Origin: Oligoflexia bacterium | GTDB taxonomy: Bacteria > Bdellovibrionota > Bdellovibrionia > JABDDW01 | DNA: 64,000 nucleotides | Direction: 5' to 3' | NCBI GenBank assembly: GCA_034439615.1 | Contig: JAWXAT010000009.1 | Location: 52,530-116,529 of the forward strand | Shown: positions 25,589-35,628 of the stretch, piece by piece | How positions within the stretch are numbered: the stretch's first letter is position 1 | Layout: every line of letters begins with the position of its first letter | Made by a program: the position numbers and the translations under genes | The notes under the pieces: model-generated | The model's database searches: none | Seen by the model: only the letters and a program-made list of their open reading frames with translations | Told to the model about the DNA's origin: nothing

Positions 25589-26419
25589 CTACTCAATCTC
25601 GCCTTCAGTATCATTAACAAGAGATTTCAAATCACAACCACTGCCAGTGGAAGGTTCGACCTGTAATTTACAGTGAGTGCTCGTTGATGGACATTTCAGG
25701 CGCAAATGTAAATGGTCGTCATGAAGTGAGACAAGCCCCATGCGACGTAAGGTCTCTGTACGCTCAGGTGTCACACCCAATTGAGTGATGTAGCTGCAAA
25801 ATGCTTTTTTAATGGCCGCATCTACAAAAATTCTACCAACTCGTTTTGTGGCTACTAACTCATTCATCAAATGCCAATTGCGAGCCACATCAAAGTTTGC
25901 GGTGATTTTACCATTTTTTACAAATGACTCTTGAAAACCATTTACATGTGGTTCTTGTTCTTGAAGATTTTTTCTTAAGTAAACAATATCTGCATCAAGA
26001 CCATTTTGGTGGCTGCGGTGACCTCCGACTTGACCGCCACCAAATTGAGCGATGTCAGCAACTTGAAGGCGCTCACTGCTTGGAAATTTTGCTATCATAT
26101 TTTTTCCTACTGCAGCAATTACTTTGGTGAGAATATCAGTAGCATAGGCGCGATTACGTAAGCGCATGATCTTTAAAAAGCCCGTACCATCGAGGGGTAG
26201 CTGACTGGGATGTGTGAGTTTGCCGTCCCAATAAATTCCATAAGCTTGTTCCGGAGTATTGGGGTTCACCTCAATTATTGGGCGTTGCACGTCGGGTTGT
26301 GGCGAATCGGGTGATGTTGCAATTCGCGTTTGAAATGATCTCTCTTGAGCACAGGCGGTGAGTGTGAGGATCAAAAGTAAAAGAATAAATGCAGAACGAC
26401 ATCCTTGTGTCCTGAGCAA
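25589..26419 (-). CDS. mepA: MepA-like penicillin-insensitive murein endopeptidase, lipoprotein
   Basis: M74-family zinc endopeptidases cut D-Ala-mDAP crosslinks in peptidoglycan. This 276-residue protein shows the family motifs GGQVGGHRSHQNGLDADIVY (zinc His and Asp) and the C-terminal SLHDDHLHLRLKCP. An N-terminal lipobox LTLTAC suggests membrane anchoring, unlike soluble E. coli MepA. The start is TTG at 26419 with GGAGAG six bases upstream. It is a single-gene unit on the minus strand. In a predatory organism such an enzyme could act on prey or self wall; nothing here distinguishes the two. Confidence 0.88.
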   Translation of the reverse strand: MLRTQGCRSAFILLLLILTLTACAQERSFQTRIATSPDSPQPDVQRPIIEVNPNTPEQAYGIYWDGKLTHPSQLPLDGTGFLKIMRLRNRAYATDILTKVIAAVGKNMIAKFPSSERLQVADIAQFGGGQVGGHRSHQNGLDADIVYLRKNLQEQEPHVNGFQESFVKNGKITANFDVARNWHLMNELVATKRVGRIFVDAAIKKAFCSYITQLGVTPERTETLRRMGLVSLHDDHLHLRLKCPSTSTHCKLQVEPSTGSGCDLKSLVNDTEGEIE

Positions 26420-26552
26420 AGGCTCTCCTTTTTTTAAAGGTCGGTATTATATTCAGTTTTGTTTTGTTCTTAATAAATCTTATTGGACTTTGGTTAATGA
26501 AGTAAACCCGTGAAATTTTTTAAAAGAAAATCTAGACGAAGGTGCTGTGATT

Positions 26553-27335
26553 TTAATTGAGCTTAGAAATTATTTTTTCTGCAGCCCCATCAAAAATTAT
26601 TTCATCAAATGGTTTTCCAGTTTCTGAAGCTTCACCAATTTTAGTGTTGAATGGAATTTTTGCAAGAATAGGAATATTTTCTTTATCGCAAAATTGATGA
26701 AGTTCTCCTGGTTTAAACATCTCACTTTCTTTGTGACAATGGGGGCATTCAAATGAAGACATGTTTTCAATCAAACCTAAGATAGGTGTGTTCACGCGCT
26801 TAAACATATCTACACATCGACGCACATCAATCAGTGCCATGTCTTGCGGAGTCGACACAATCACTGCCCCTGAAAGTGGAACTTTTTGTGCTACAGAAAG
26901 TTGAACATCACCTGTACCCGGTGGAAGGTCAACAATGAGGTAATCAAGTTCACCCCAATTAATATCCCGAAGAAATTGCTCCATAGCTTTAAAAAGCATG
27001 GGGCCACGCCAAATGATGGCACTTTTATCATCAACTAAAAAACCCATGGACATTGTTTTAATGCCGTGACTTACAAGGGGCTCAATTTTTTTATCAGCAG
27101 TTATGTTGGGCTGCATATTTGTAAGCCCCATCATTTTTGGAATGCTCGGGCCATAAATATCGGCATCAAGGAGGCCAACAGATTTCCCTTTTTTTAATAA
27201 CGATAAGGCAAGGTTTGTAGAAACAGTGCTTTTTCCTACTCCACCTTTACCAGCCCCAACGGCTATGATGTGTTTTACTCCATCAATTTTGCGTTGTTGT
27301 TCAAATGGACTTGGACCGCCAAAAGGACCTGCCAT
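26553..27335 (-). CDS. apbC: Mrp/ApbC P-loop ATPase, Fe-S cluster carrier
   Basis: A 260-residue cytoplasmic protein of the Mrp/NBP35 family. The deviant Walker A is VGAGKGGVGKSTVSTNLA (about residues 26-43), with DADIYGPSIPKMMG following and DLPPGTGDVQLS as the switch region. The cluster-binding pair is in SSFECPHCHKES (CxxC). It lacks the N-terminal MIP18-like domain of longer Mrp proteins. GAGGAG lies six bases before the ATG. It is divergent from the J-like membrane gene and not adjacent to the isc operon at 54174-56329. Confidence 0.92.
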   Translation of the reverse strand: MAGPFGGPSPFEQQRKIDGVKHIIAVGAGKGGVGKSTVSTNLALSLLKKGKSVGLLDADIYGPSIPKMMGLTNMQPNITADKKIEPLVSHGIKTMSMGFLVDDKSAIIWRGPMLFKAMEQFLRDINWGELDYLIVDLPPGTGDVQLSVAQKVPLSGAVIVSTPQDMALIDVRRCVDMFKRVNTPILGLIENMSSFECPHCHKESEMFKPGELHQFCDKENIPILAKIPFNTKIGEASETGKPFDEIIFDGAAEKIISKLN

Positions 27336-27352
27336 GGAAACTCCTCTTAATG

Positions 27353-27382
27353 TTGAATTCTAGAGTGGGGACCATATACAAT
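27353..27382 (+). promoter_or_regulatory. promoter with -10 box next to a GTG start
   Basis: TTGAAT at 27353-27358 and TACAAT at 27377-27382 with an 18-base spacer. Six bases separate the -10 box from GTG 27389, so the mRNA is probably leaderless. Confidence 0.55.
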
Positions 27383-27388
27383 CAAAGA

Positions 27389-27778
27389 GTGAGAGCCAAT
27401 ATCTTTTTGATCATCAATGCTGTGATTGTGGGTTATCTGATTTTGAGACTGTTTTTAAACCGAAAATCTCAAAGGCCAACCCCGTTAAAAGACGAAATTG
27501 CTCGATTTCGGCATCCAGCGGCGAAAGACCTATTTAGAGAATCTCGAGAAAATTACACAAAAGCCAACCCCCAGGGGCCTAAAGAAGAGAGATCCCTTAA
27601 CTGTCTTTTTCAATATAATGGTCATACATGGGATGCTTTTGAGGTTTTGGGCATACCCGGTGGCTCAGACCCTGCGGCTTGCCAGCGAGCGCTGCATGAT
27701 ATGCGCAGAAATAGTGAGGCCGCAAAAGAATTTTTAGACTTAGTTGATTTAGCTTTAAAGCAGTATTTTAGTACTTAA
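27389..27778 (+). CDS. membrane-anchored protein with degenerate J-domain-like end
   Basis: A 129-residue protein starting directly with a membrane helix (ANIFLIINAVIVGYLILRLF) followed by a basic linker. The last 40 residues resemble a J domain: WDAFEVLGIPGGSDPAACQRALHDM. The HPD tripeptide needed to stimulate DnaK is missing. I chose GTG 27389 because a promoter -10 box ends six bases before it. An upstream ATG at 27350 would precede that promoter and has no binding site. It is divergent from apbC and upstream of glyS; role unknown. Confidence 0.55.
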   Translation: MRANIFLIINAVIVGYLILRLFLNRKSQRPTPLKDEIARFRHPAAKDLFRESRENYTKANPQGPKEERSLNCLFQYNGHTWDAFEVLGIPGGSDPAACQRALHDMRRNSEAAKEFLDLVDLALKQYFST

Positions 27779-27794
27779 ATCCCACCCAGTTTTC

Positions 27795-27824
27795 TTGACT
27801 CATTTAGAAGCATCCTGATACATT
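27795..27824 (+). promoter_or_regulatory. promoter of glyS
   Basis: TTGACT at 27795-27800 and TACATT at 27819-27824 with an 18-base spacer, about 48 bases before the glyS ATG. It may also drive ppdK and smc, which follow closely. Confidence 0.55.
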
Positions 27825-27872
27825 TTGGCGACTTTTTTATTTAGCGGTTTCAACACTTTAGAAGGATCACTC

Positions 27873-29186
27873 ATGGCCGAAGGTAAGCGTCTTGATGATA
27901 TGCAAAAACTTGTCTCTCTTTGCAAACGAAGAGGGTTTGTATTTCAAAGTAGCGAAATCTACGGCGGCATTAACGCCTGTTGGGATTATGGTCCGTTAGG
28001 AATCGAACTTAAATTAAACGTTAAAAGTGCATGGTGGAATTCAATGACCCGCAGACCAGATATAGAAGGTCTCGATGCAGCTATCTTGATGCACCCGTTA
28101 GTTTGGAAAGCATCAGGTCATGTGGATGGTTTTACAGACCCCATGGTTGATTGCAAAAAATGTAAAAACCGATTTCGTGCAGATACAATTACCACAAAAG
28201 ATTGCCCCAGTTGTAAGGGCGAACTCACTGAACCTAGAAATTTCAATTTAATGTTTAAAACATTTATGGGCCCGGTTGAAGAAGATGCGTCCATTGTTTA
28301 TTTGCGACCAGAAACTGCCCAGGGCATTTATGTTAACTTTCAAAATGTTCAAGTGGCCTCACGTAAAAAAATTCCTTTTGGAATCGCACAAATTGGAAAA
28401 GCTTTTAGAAATGAAATCACGCCTGGGAATTTTATTTTTAGAACCCGCGAATTTGAACAAATGGAAATGCAATATTTCGTAAAACCCGGAACAGACGATC
28501 AATGGATGGCCACCTGGAAAGAAAAACGACTCAATTGGTATCTTGATCACGGTTTTGATAAGTCAAAACTTAGATTTCATCAGCATGGCGAGGGTGAGTT
28601 AGCCCATTACGCAAAAGCAGCGTTTGATATTCAGTATGAATTTCCCATTGGCTGGCAAGAATTAGAGGGTATCCATAATCGTACTAATTTTGATTTAGGT
28701 CGCCATCAAGAATTCTCTAAAAAGAATTTAGAATATTTTGAAGAAGCCACAAAAGAAAAATTCCTACCTTACATCATCGAAACAAGTGCGGGTTGTGATC
28801 GAACACTTCTTGCGACTCTTTGTGATGCCTATCGTGAAGAAGGCGAGGGTGATGATTTACGTACGGTTATGAAGTTTCATCCAAAACTTGCTCCAGTAAA
28901 AGTGGCTTTTTTGCCGTTGAGTAAAAAAGAAGAACTCTCAGGGCCCACACAGCGACTTCAAGAAGAGTTTGTTGAAGACATGGTTACTCAATATGACGAT
29001 GCTTCAAGTATTGGTAAGCGTTATCGCAGACAAGATGAAATCGGAACACCCCTTTGCGTGACCATGGATTTCGATACACTTAACGATAAAAAAGTAACTG
29101 TTAGGCATCGCGACACCATGGCTCAAGACCGAGTGGATATGACACAGCTTAAAGATTACGTACGCAACAAACTTAAAAATTATTAA
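27873..29186 (+). CDS. glyS: glycyl-tRNA synthetase, single-chain alpha2 type
   Basis: This class II aminoacyl-tRNA synthetase charges tRNA-Gly. The 437-residue protein is the dimeric (eukaryote/archaea-like) type rather than the alpha2beta2 GlyQ/GlyS type of most proteobacteria. It has [20 protein letters not shown] near the N-terminus, a four-Cys zinc-like element ([15 protein letters not shown]), motif 2 in [19 protein letters not shown], motif 3 in [12 protein letters not shown], and a C-terminal anticodon-binding domain. The start at 27873 has GAAGGA upstream; the longer frame to 27825 would begin at the promoter. ppdK follows after 11 bases. Confidence 0.95.
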   Translation: MAEGKRLDDMQKLVSLCKRRGFVFQSSEIYGGINACWDYGPLGIELKLNVKSAWWNSMTRRPDIEGLDAAILMHPLVWKASGHVDGFTDPMVDCKKCKNRFRADTITTKDCPSCKGELTEPRNFNLMFKTFMGPVEEDASIVYLRPETAQGIYVNFQNVQVASRKKIPFGIAQIGKAFRNEITPGNFIFRTREFEQMEMQYFVKPGTDDQWMATWKEKRLNWYLDHGFDKSKLRFHQHGEGELAHYAKAAFDIQYEFPIGWQELEGIHNRTNFDLGRHQEFSKKNLEYFEEATKEKFLPYIIETSAGCDRTLLATLCDAYREEGEGDDLRTVMKFHPKLAPVKVAFLPLSKKEELSGPTQRLQEEFVEDMVTQYDDASSIGKRYRRQDEIGTPLCVTMDFDTLNDKKVTVRHRDTMAQDRVDMTQLKDYVRNKLKNY

Positions 29187-29197
29187 CGAGAAGCAAA

Positions 29198-31915
29198 ATG
29201 GAATTAACACAAAAACCTTCAAAGGTGAACGCGATGGCTGATGCCAGTAAAGCAGTTTTTTATTTTGGAAAAGACGGAGCTGAAGGTAACGCCTCAATGA
29301 AAAGCATATTGGGCGGTAAGGGTGCAAATCTCGCTGAAATGATTTCAATTGGGATCCCCGTACCTCCAGGCTTTACGGTGGCAACAACTGTTTGTGGGAA
29401 ATTCTACGAAGCCGGGAAAAAGCTTCCTGAAACTGTTTGGCAAGATGTACTTAAAAACGTTTCGCGTTTAGAAATTGAATTAAATAAAAAATTTGGTGAC
29501 GTTAAAAATCCATTACTTTTAAGTGTGCGTTCAGGGGCTAGAGCTTCAATGCCAGGGATGATGGACACCATTTTAAACTTGGGTCTTAACGACGAAACAA
29601 CTGCTGGTCTTGCTCTAATTTCAAATAATCCACGATTTGCATACGACAGTTACAGGCGATTTATACAAATGTATTCCCACGTTGTTATGAATATGAACGG
29701 GAGTATTCTTGATATTGAATTAGAAGATTTAAAAGACGCTAGAAAAATTCAAAATGATACTGATTTGACTGCTGAAGAACTTAAAAAACTCTGTGATTCA
29801 TTTAAGAAAAAAGTTTTTGAAAATACAGGTAAACGATTTCCTACTGACCCCATTGAACAACTTCGAGGTGCTATATCAGCAGTTTTTGAAAGTTGGAACA
29901 CACCTCGAGCAATTACATATCGTAAACTTCATGAAATTCCCGAAAGCTGGGGGACAGCCGTAAATGTTCAAGCGATGGTATTTGGCAATCGCGGCGATGA
30001 TTCTGCTACAGGCGTTGCTTTTACCCGCGACCCCTCAACTGGAGAGAAGAAATTCTTTGGTGAGTTTTTAGTTAATGCCCAAGGTGAAGATGTAGTTGCT
30101 GGAATTCGTACGCCCCAATCAATTACTAAAATTGATAGTGAAAAGGCTTCTAAAGATTCGGGTAAAAAGCTTCCCAGCTTAGAAGAGATAATGCCTCAAG
30201 CCTATAAGCAGCTCGTTGAGATTTATCATAAACTTGAAAAGCATTATCGAGACATGCAAGACATCGAATTTACAATTGAGCAAAATGTACTCTGGATGCT
30301 TCAAACGCGTACTGGTAAAAGATCTGCTGAAGCAGCTGTTCGTATTGCAATTGAAATGCTAGGTGAAAAACTCATTACCGAACAAGAAGCTTTGATGCGT
30401 GTTGAGCCTCAACAACTTGATCAACTTTTGCACCCGACACTTGATCCAAAAGCACAGAAAAATCAAATTGCACGGGGTTTACCTGCGAGCCCGGGTGCAG
30501 CTTGTGGGCAAATTGTTTTTACCCCTGAAGAGGCTGAAAAGTTTTCAGAAGCAGGCAAAAAATGTATTTTAGTACGCGTTGAAACTTCACCCGAAGACAT
30601 TCACGGCATGATCGTAGCACAAGGTATTCTTACAAGTCGCGGAGGTATGACAAGTCATGCCGCCGTTGTGGCTCGCGGAATGGGAAAATGCTGTGTAGCC
30701 GGGTGCAGTGAAATCGAAGTCGATATAGACCGTCAAGAACTTCATGCCAAAGGCCATGTTTTGAAAAAAGGGGATATCATCACCCTTGATGGTAGTACGG
30801 GTGAAGTTTTCTTAGGTGAAGTGAAAACGGTTGAACCTCGTTTAAGTGGTAATTTTGATGCTCTCATGACACTTGCTGATAAATACAGACGCCTTGGTAT
30901 TGAAGCAAACGCAGATACTCCACACGATGCTCGAGTTGCCCGAAAATTTGGAGCCGAAGGCATCGGATTATGTCGAACTGAGCATATGTTTTTTGATGCT
31001 GAAAGAATTGATGCTGTTCGTGAAATGATTGTGGCTGAAAATAAAGCTGATCGTGAAAAAGCCCTGGCAAAACTTTTACCCATGCAGCGAAGCGATTTTA
31101 TACAGCTTTTTGAAGAAATGAAGGGTTTTCCTGTAACTATTAGACTACTTGATCCGCCGCTCCATGAATTTGTGCCCCAAGCTGATGCTGAGATAGAAGT
31201 TTTAGCTGACAAATTAGGTGTTGAGCTTGGTCGATTAAAAAGCAAAGTAAAATCACTCCATGAGTTTAATCCCATGCTCGGTCATCGTGGATGCCGATTG
31301 GCTGTAACGTATCCTGAAATTTATGCGATGCAGGCAAGGGCTATTGCTGAGGCAGCTGCTGAGCTTGAATTAAAAAAAGGTTTTACTATTATTCCTGAAA
31401 TCATGATTCCTTTGATCAATACTGCAAAAGAATTTCACATGATGCGCCAATTGGTTGAGACTGAAGTTAACAAAGTAAAAAAGCAAACAGGTGCTCAATT
31501 TAAATATTTGGTCGGAACCATGATAGAGCTTCCAAGAGCTGCTCTCACGGCTGATGAGATAGCAATTGAAGCTGATTTTTTTAGCTTCGGCACCAATGAT
31601 CTCACACAAACCACCCTTGGACTTTCTCGTGACGATGCTGGTAAATTCTTAGGAAACTATGTACAAGCTGGTCTCTTTGAGAAAGATCCCTTTGTAAGCA
31701 TTGATCAACGCGGAGTAGGGCAACTTGTTAAATTAGCTGTTGATTTAGGCAGAAAATCGAAGCCTAATCTCAAAGTAGGGGTATGCGGCGAGCACGGCGG
31801 AGACCCGGCGAGTGTTGAGTTTTTTCATCGCGCTGGTCTTGATTATGTAAGTTGCTCACCGTATCGAGTGCCAATCGCACGTTTAGCAGCGGCTAGAGCG
31901 GCGATTCAAAAATAA
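29198..31915 (+). CDS. ppdK: pyruvate, phosphate dikinase
   Basis: PPDK interconverts pyruvate + ATP + Pi and PEP + AMP + PPi, linking glycolysis and gluconeogenesis in the cytoplasm. The 905-residue length fits. Visible elements are the N-terminal nucleotide-binding domain (GGKGANLAEMISIGIPVPPG), the central phosphohistidine domain with GGMTSHAAVVARGMGKCC (catalytic His), and the C-terminal PEP/pyruvate barrel (GTMIELPRAAL, FFSFGTNDLTQTTLG, GVCGEHGG). GAGAAG precedes the ATG. It sits 11 bases after glyS and 26 before smc. Confidence 0.97.
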   Translation: MELTQKPSKVNAMADASKAVFYFGKDGAEGNASMKSILGGKGANLAEMISIGIPVPPGFTVATTVCGKFYEAGKKLPETVWQDVLKNVSRLEIELNKKFGDVKNPLLLSVRSGARASMPGMMDTILNLGLNDETTAGLALISNNPRFAYDSYRRFIQMYSHVVMNMNGSILDIELEDLKDARKIQNDTDLTAEELKKLCDSFKKKVFENTGKRFPTDPIEQLRGAISAVFESWNTPRAITYRKLHEIPESWGTAVNVQAMVFGNRGDDSATGVAFTRDPSTGEKKFFGEFLVNAQGEDVVAGIRTPQSITKIDSEKASKDSGKKLPSLEEIMPQAYKQLVEIYHKLEKHYRDMQDIEFTIEQNVLWMLQTRTGKRSAEAAVRIAIEMLGEKLITEQEALMRVEPQQLDQLLHPTLDPKAQKNQIARGLPASPGAACGQIVFTPEEAEKFSEAGKKCILVRVETSPEDIHGMIVAQGILTSRGGMTSHAAVVARGMGKCCVAGCSEIEVDIDRQELHAKGHVLKKGDIITLDGSTGEVFLGEVKTVEPRLSGNFDALMTLADKYRRLGIEANADTPHDARVARKFGAEGIGLCRTEHMFFDAERIDAVREMIVAENKADREKALAKLLPMQRSDFIQLFEEMKGFPVTIRLLDPPLHEFVPQADAEIEVLADKLGVELGRLKSKVKSLHEFNPMLGHRGCRLAVTYPEIYAMQARAIAEAAAELELKKGFTIIPEIMIPLINTAKEFHMMRQLVETEVNKVKKQTGAQFKYLVGTMIELPRAALTADEIAIEADFFSFGTNDLTQTTLGLSRDDAGKFLGNYVQAGLFEKDPFVSIDQRGVGQLVKLAVDLGRKSKPNLKVGVCGEHGGDPASVEFFHRAGLDYVSCSPYRVPIARLAAARAAIQK

Positions 31916-31941
31916 AAACTTAATCTTTTGGGGATGCAAAA

Positions 31942-34900
31942 TTGAAAATAAAACGACTGGAACTTATCGGTTTTAAGAGTTTCAAAGACCGAACTGTCAT
32001 CAATTTCGATTCTGGAATCACTGGTATTGTCGGCCCTAACGGGTGTGGCAAATCCAACATCGTTGACGCTCTTACTTGGGTCATGGGTGAGCAAAGTGCA
32101 AAGCATTTGCGTGGTGCTTCAATGGAAGATGTCATCTTTAATGGTAGTGAGAACTTCTCGCCATTAGGAATGGCTGAGGTTTCATTGACCCTCGAAAATG
32201 ACGGCGGACCATTTCCTGCTAAGTGGGCGAAATTTTCAGAGATCATGATCACGCGTCGCTTACATCGTTCAGGCGAGAGCGAATACTTTATCAACAAAGA
32301 ACCAAGCCGACTTAAAGACATCGTAGATATTTTCATGGATACAGGCGCAGGTTCTAAAGGCTTCTCTATTGTTGAGCAAGGTCAAATCGGTAAAATCATC
32401 ACCGCTAAACCTGAAGATAGAAGAACCCTCATTGAAGAAGCCGCAGGGATCACAAAATTCAAAGTAAGAAAACGCGAATCACAAAGAAAATTAGAAAGTA
32501 CTGAGCAAAATCTTGTACGTCTTAATGACATCATCGGCGAATTGCGTCGACAGTTAGATAGTCTGCAACGTCAAGCTAAGCGTGCGGAGCGGTATAAAGA
32601 ATTAAAAAATCAAGTTCAAGATCTAGATCTCTGGATTAGTTCTAAAAAGTATCAAGAAATTCAAACTGAAATTCAAAAACTTACCGCACTCATTACTGAA
32701 AAACAAATGGGTGAAGAATCAAGTAAAGCTCAATATGCAACTGCCATGGCAGAACTTCAGAGCATTAAGCTTGAGCTCTTAGAACTAGAACGCAAAGTTA
32801 CCAGTGAGCAAGGTCAGCATTTTGAATTGCAAAGCCAAGCTCAGCGCAAAGAATCTGCTATTAATATGCTCCAACTTGAGATCGACACCACCAAGCGCAA
32901 TGAAGAAATGGCCGGAACCTTAAAATCTGAAATTACAGCTCGTCGTGATATTCTCAGACGCGATGTTGATCATGTGGCTTCACAATTAGATCTTTCAGAA
33001 CAAGAACTCACACATTTAAATCAAGTATCTATCGAAAGAAGTGAAATTTCAGCCCTCCAAGTTTTAAAAGCTCGCGAGACCGATGAAAAGCTTACCCAAA
33101 CACGTCGTGATTTTATGTCTGTGGCGCAAGGTCTTACAACTGTTGAAGTTAAGATATCCAACTACACTGCACAAGAAATTGATTTGTCAAAACGTTTTGG
33201 TGATGCTCAAGCGGTTCATTCAGAATTGCAAAACAAGCGCTTAGAATTTGAAGAACATCGCAAAAAAGCTTACAACGCGATGGAAAATCAAAGACAGATG
33301 CAATTAAACATCATGAAAGATGTGCAAAATTTTGAAGAGAATCTTAATACTCTTAAAGCAGATGCTTCAACGAAGCGTGTAGATTTAGAAAACTTCAAAG
33401 ACGAACATAATAAAGTTATTAGTCGCCTCTATGGATTAGAAACTCTTAATGCCAATTTTGAAGGTCTTCAAGAAGGTGTTAAGCACGTCATGACGTGGCA
33501 GCGCGAACGTTTACAACCACTTGCTAGTGGTGGGTTTGAGCTTGTAGCTGATGTTGTAGAAGTTCCTAAAGATTACGAACTTGCCATGGAAGCTGCATTG
33601 GGTAAGCGTTTACAGAGTATTCTTGCTCCGAGTAGTGAGGGTGCCGTAAGTGCTGTTGGGCTTTTAAAAGAGCGAAAAGCTGGGCGATCAAGTTTTATCA
33701 ATTCTGATTTGATGCAAACCAAAAGTGCTGATGACGAGAGCGGGTTTTCAGTCGGCTCACTTCAAGATCTTGCAAATGATATTCAAACAGAGCCAGGTGT
33801 TCGTGGGCTACTTAAAGAACTTGTGCGATGCCCCGAACAACATAAAAAAGCTTTGGTTCATATTTTAGAAGGCGTTGTAGTTGTTGATGATATTCAAGCA
33901 GCACTTCGTTTACGAGCTGGTTTTAAAAATCATACATTCGTGACACTTGAGGGTGACGTACTTGAAGTTGATGGAACCCTTACAGGTGGTAGCAGCGATA
34001 GTGCAGACTCAGGTCTTCTCAGACAAAAACGTGAGATAAAAGAGCTCTCATCACAAAGAGATGAAGCTTCAGGAAAACTCGCTTTAGCTGTAGCAATTCT
34101 TGAAAAACTTGATGCGCAAGTGGCTCGTGTTGCAAAAGATCTCGAAGCTGCTCAAAAACAAAGCTTTGAACAAGAAATTTTAATTTTAGATCTTAAAAAA
34201 GATATGGAACGCTCTGAAGCTGAATTTAAAAATGCTGAAGAAGCTTTGAAGCGTCAAAATCGTGAAGTAGAAAATCTCAGCGGCCAACTCGAGTCGGTTA
34301 AACAACAACTCGAATTAGCTCAAAAATCTTTAGAAGATTTATCTACCCAAAAAGCTCATCTTGAATCAGCAAGTCAGACTTTAGAATCTGAACTTACCCA
34401 CTTAAGGGCTGATCTTGATCGACTGAGCCTAGAAGCTACCGAAGCTCAAATCAGAGCTGCGACCAAAGCTCAATCAGTTGAAAGTTTTAAACAACAAAGT
34501 GCACGTTTAGAGCAAAATTTAAGTGAAGCTGAAATGCAAATTGCACGCATGGCAGAAGACAGTAGTAAAAATGTTGAAAGCATTCAAACCCATGCGCTTC
34601 AACTTGAAGAAGCAAAAAGTGACTTTAATAAACTACTTGATCAAGTGCGTGTGGCTGAAGAATCATTAAAAGCTGCACGAGAACAATTTGAACAAATGTC
34701 TGCTCGAGTGCGTGAACTTGAGATGCAAACATCTATCTTACAAAGTCAGAACAACACCCTTTCTCATGAGATGGGTGATGCACAATTAAAACTTTCGCAA
34801 GCTGGGCTTAATGAAAAGTATTTATCTGATCAATTACTAGAACGTTACATGGTTAATATAAGTGAAATGCTTGATCAATTTGCCAATCGTGAAGGTGATT

Positions 34901-35550
34901 TAATACAAGCGCAAACTGATCTTGATGATTTACGGGATAAACTTAAAAAAATCGGTGAAGTTAATCTCACAGCAATTCAAGAGTATGAAGAACTCACCCA
35001 GCGCTATGAGTTTTTAACCAAACAACAACAAGATCTATTAAGTGCTATGGATAGTTTGCGTAAGGTTATTGATCGTATAAATCGTATTTGTAATCGTCGC
35101 TTCAGAGATACCTTTGAAGCTGTTAACGAGAGATTTAAAAAGGTTTTCCCCGTACTTTTTGGCGGTGGTGAAGCTCAGTTAATTCTTGTTGAAAATGCAG
35201 ATAACCCAGGCGAGCCAGGTGTTGAAATCATGGCACGTCCCCCGGGCAAAAAGCTTCAAAGTGTAACACTGCTTTCGGGTGGTGAAAAAGCACTTACAGC
35301 TGTAAGTCTTATTTTTGCAATATTCTTATATAAGCCATCACCTTTTTGTCTACTTGATGAGGTTGATGCGCCACTTGATGACGCCAACGTTTATCGTTTT
35401 AACGACCTTGTTCGTGAAATGGCTAAGCGCAGTCAGGTCATCTTGGTTACACATAACAAACACACCATGGAGATCAACAACACCCTTTATGGTGTGACCA
35501 TGGAAGATCCTGGTGTTTCAAAGATGGTTTCTGTTCAGCTAAATGCCTGA
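31942..35550 (+). CDS. smc: chromosome segregation protein SMC
   Basis: The ATPase of the condensin-like complex that compacts and segregates the chromosome. At 1202 residues it has the whole SMC plan: N-terminal head with IVGPNGCGKSNIVDAL (about 30-45), first coiled coil, hinge at roughly 500-660 (EGLQEGVKHVM to GDVLEVDGTLTGGSS), second coiled coil, and C-terminal head with signature LLSGGEKALTAVSL and Walker B CLLDEVDAPLDD. It starts at TTG 31942 after a TTGGGGAT binding site; no in-frame ATG lies nearby. A terminator hairpin follows. scpA/scpB are not in the window. Confidence 0.97.
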   Translation: MKIKRLELIGFKSFKDRTVINFDSGITGIVGPNGCGKSNIVDALTWVMGEQSAKHLRGASMEDVIFNGSENFSPLGMAEVSLTLENDGGPFPAKWAKFSEIMITRRLHRSGESEYFINKEPSRLKDIVDIFMDTGAGSKGFSIVEQGQIGKIITAKPEDRRTLIEEAAGITKFKVRKRESQRKLESTEQNLVRLNDIIGELRRQLDSLQRQAKRAERYKELKNQVQDLDLWISSKKYQEIQTEIQKLTALITEKQMGEESSKAQYATAMAELQSIKLELLELERKVTSEQGQHFELQSQAQRKESAINMLQLEIDTTKRNEEMAGTLKSEITARRDILRRDVDHVASQLDLSEQELTHLNQVSIERSEISALQVLKARETDEKLTQTRRDFMSVAQGLTTVEVKISNYTAQEIDLSKRFGDAQAVHSELQNKRLEFEEHRKKAYNAMENQRQMQLNIMKDVQNFEENLNTLKADASTKRVDLENFKDEHNKVISRLYGLETLNANFEGLQEGVKHVMTWQRERLQPLASGGFELVADVVEVPKDYELAMEAALGKRLQSILAPSSEGAVSAVGLLKERKAGRSSFINSDLMQTKSADDESGFSVGSLQDLANDIQTEPGVRGLLKELVRCPEQHKKALVHILEGVVVVDDIQAALRLRAGFKNHTFVTLEGDVLEVDGTLTGGSSDSADSGLLRQKREIKELSSQRDEASGKLALAVAILEKLDAQVARVAKDLEAAQKQSFEQEILILDLKKDMERSEAEFKNAEEALKRQNREVENLSGQLESVKQQLELAQKSLEDLSTQKAHLESASQTLESELTHLRADLDRLSLEATEAQIRAATKAQSVESFKQQSARLEQNLSEAEMQIARMAEDSSKNVESIQTHALQLEEAKSDFNKLLDQVRVAEESLKAAREQFEQMSARVRELEMQTSILQSQNNTLSHEMGDAQLKLSQAGLNEKYLSDQLLERYMVNISEMLDQFANREGDLIQAQTDLDDLRDKLKKIGEVNLTAIQEYEELTQRYEFLTKQQQDLLSAMDSLRKVIDRINRICNRRFRDTFEAVNERFKKVFPVLFGGGEAQLILVENADNPGEPGVEIMARPPGKKLQSVTLLSGGEKALTAVSLIFAIFLYKPSPFCLLDEVDAPLDDANVYRFNDLVREMAKRSQVILVTHNKHTMEINNTLYGVTMEDPGVSKMVSVQLNA

Positions 35551-35571
35551 TAATTTTTTGAATTAAAAATA

Positions 35572-35603
35572 AATGGGGCCAATCTTTTGAGATTAGCCCC
35601 ATT
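35572..35603. terminator. hairpin between convergent smc and the 35629 gene
   Basis: AATGGGGC (35572-35579) pairs with GCCCCATT (35596-35603), with a partly paired interior (AATCT/AGATT). T- and A-rich flanks are modest, so termination is likely but not certain in each direction. Confidence 0.6.
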
Positions 35604-35628
35604 GTAAAACCTTTTATTTTAGAAATAC

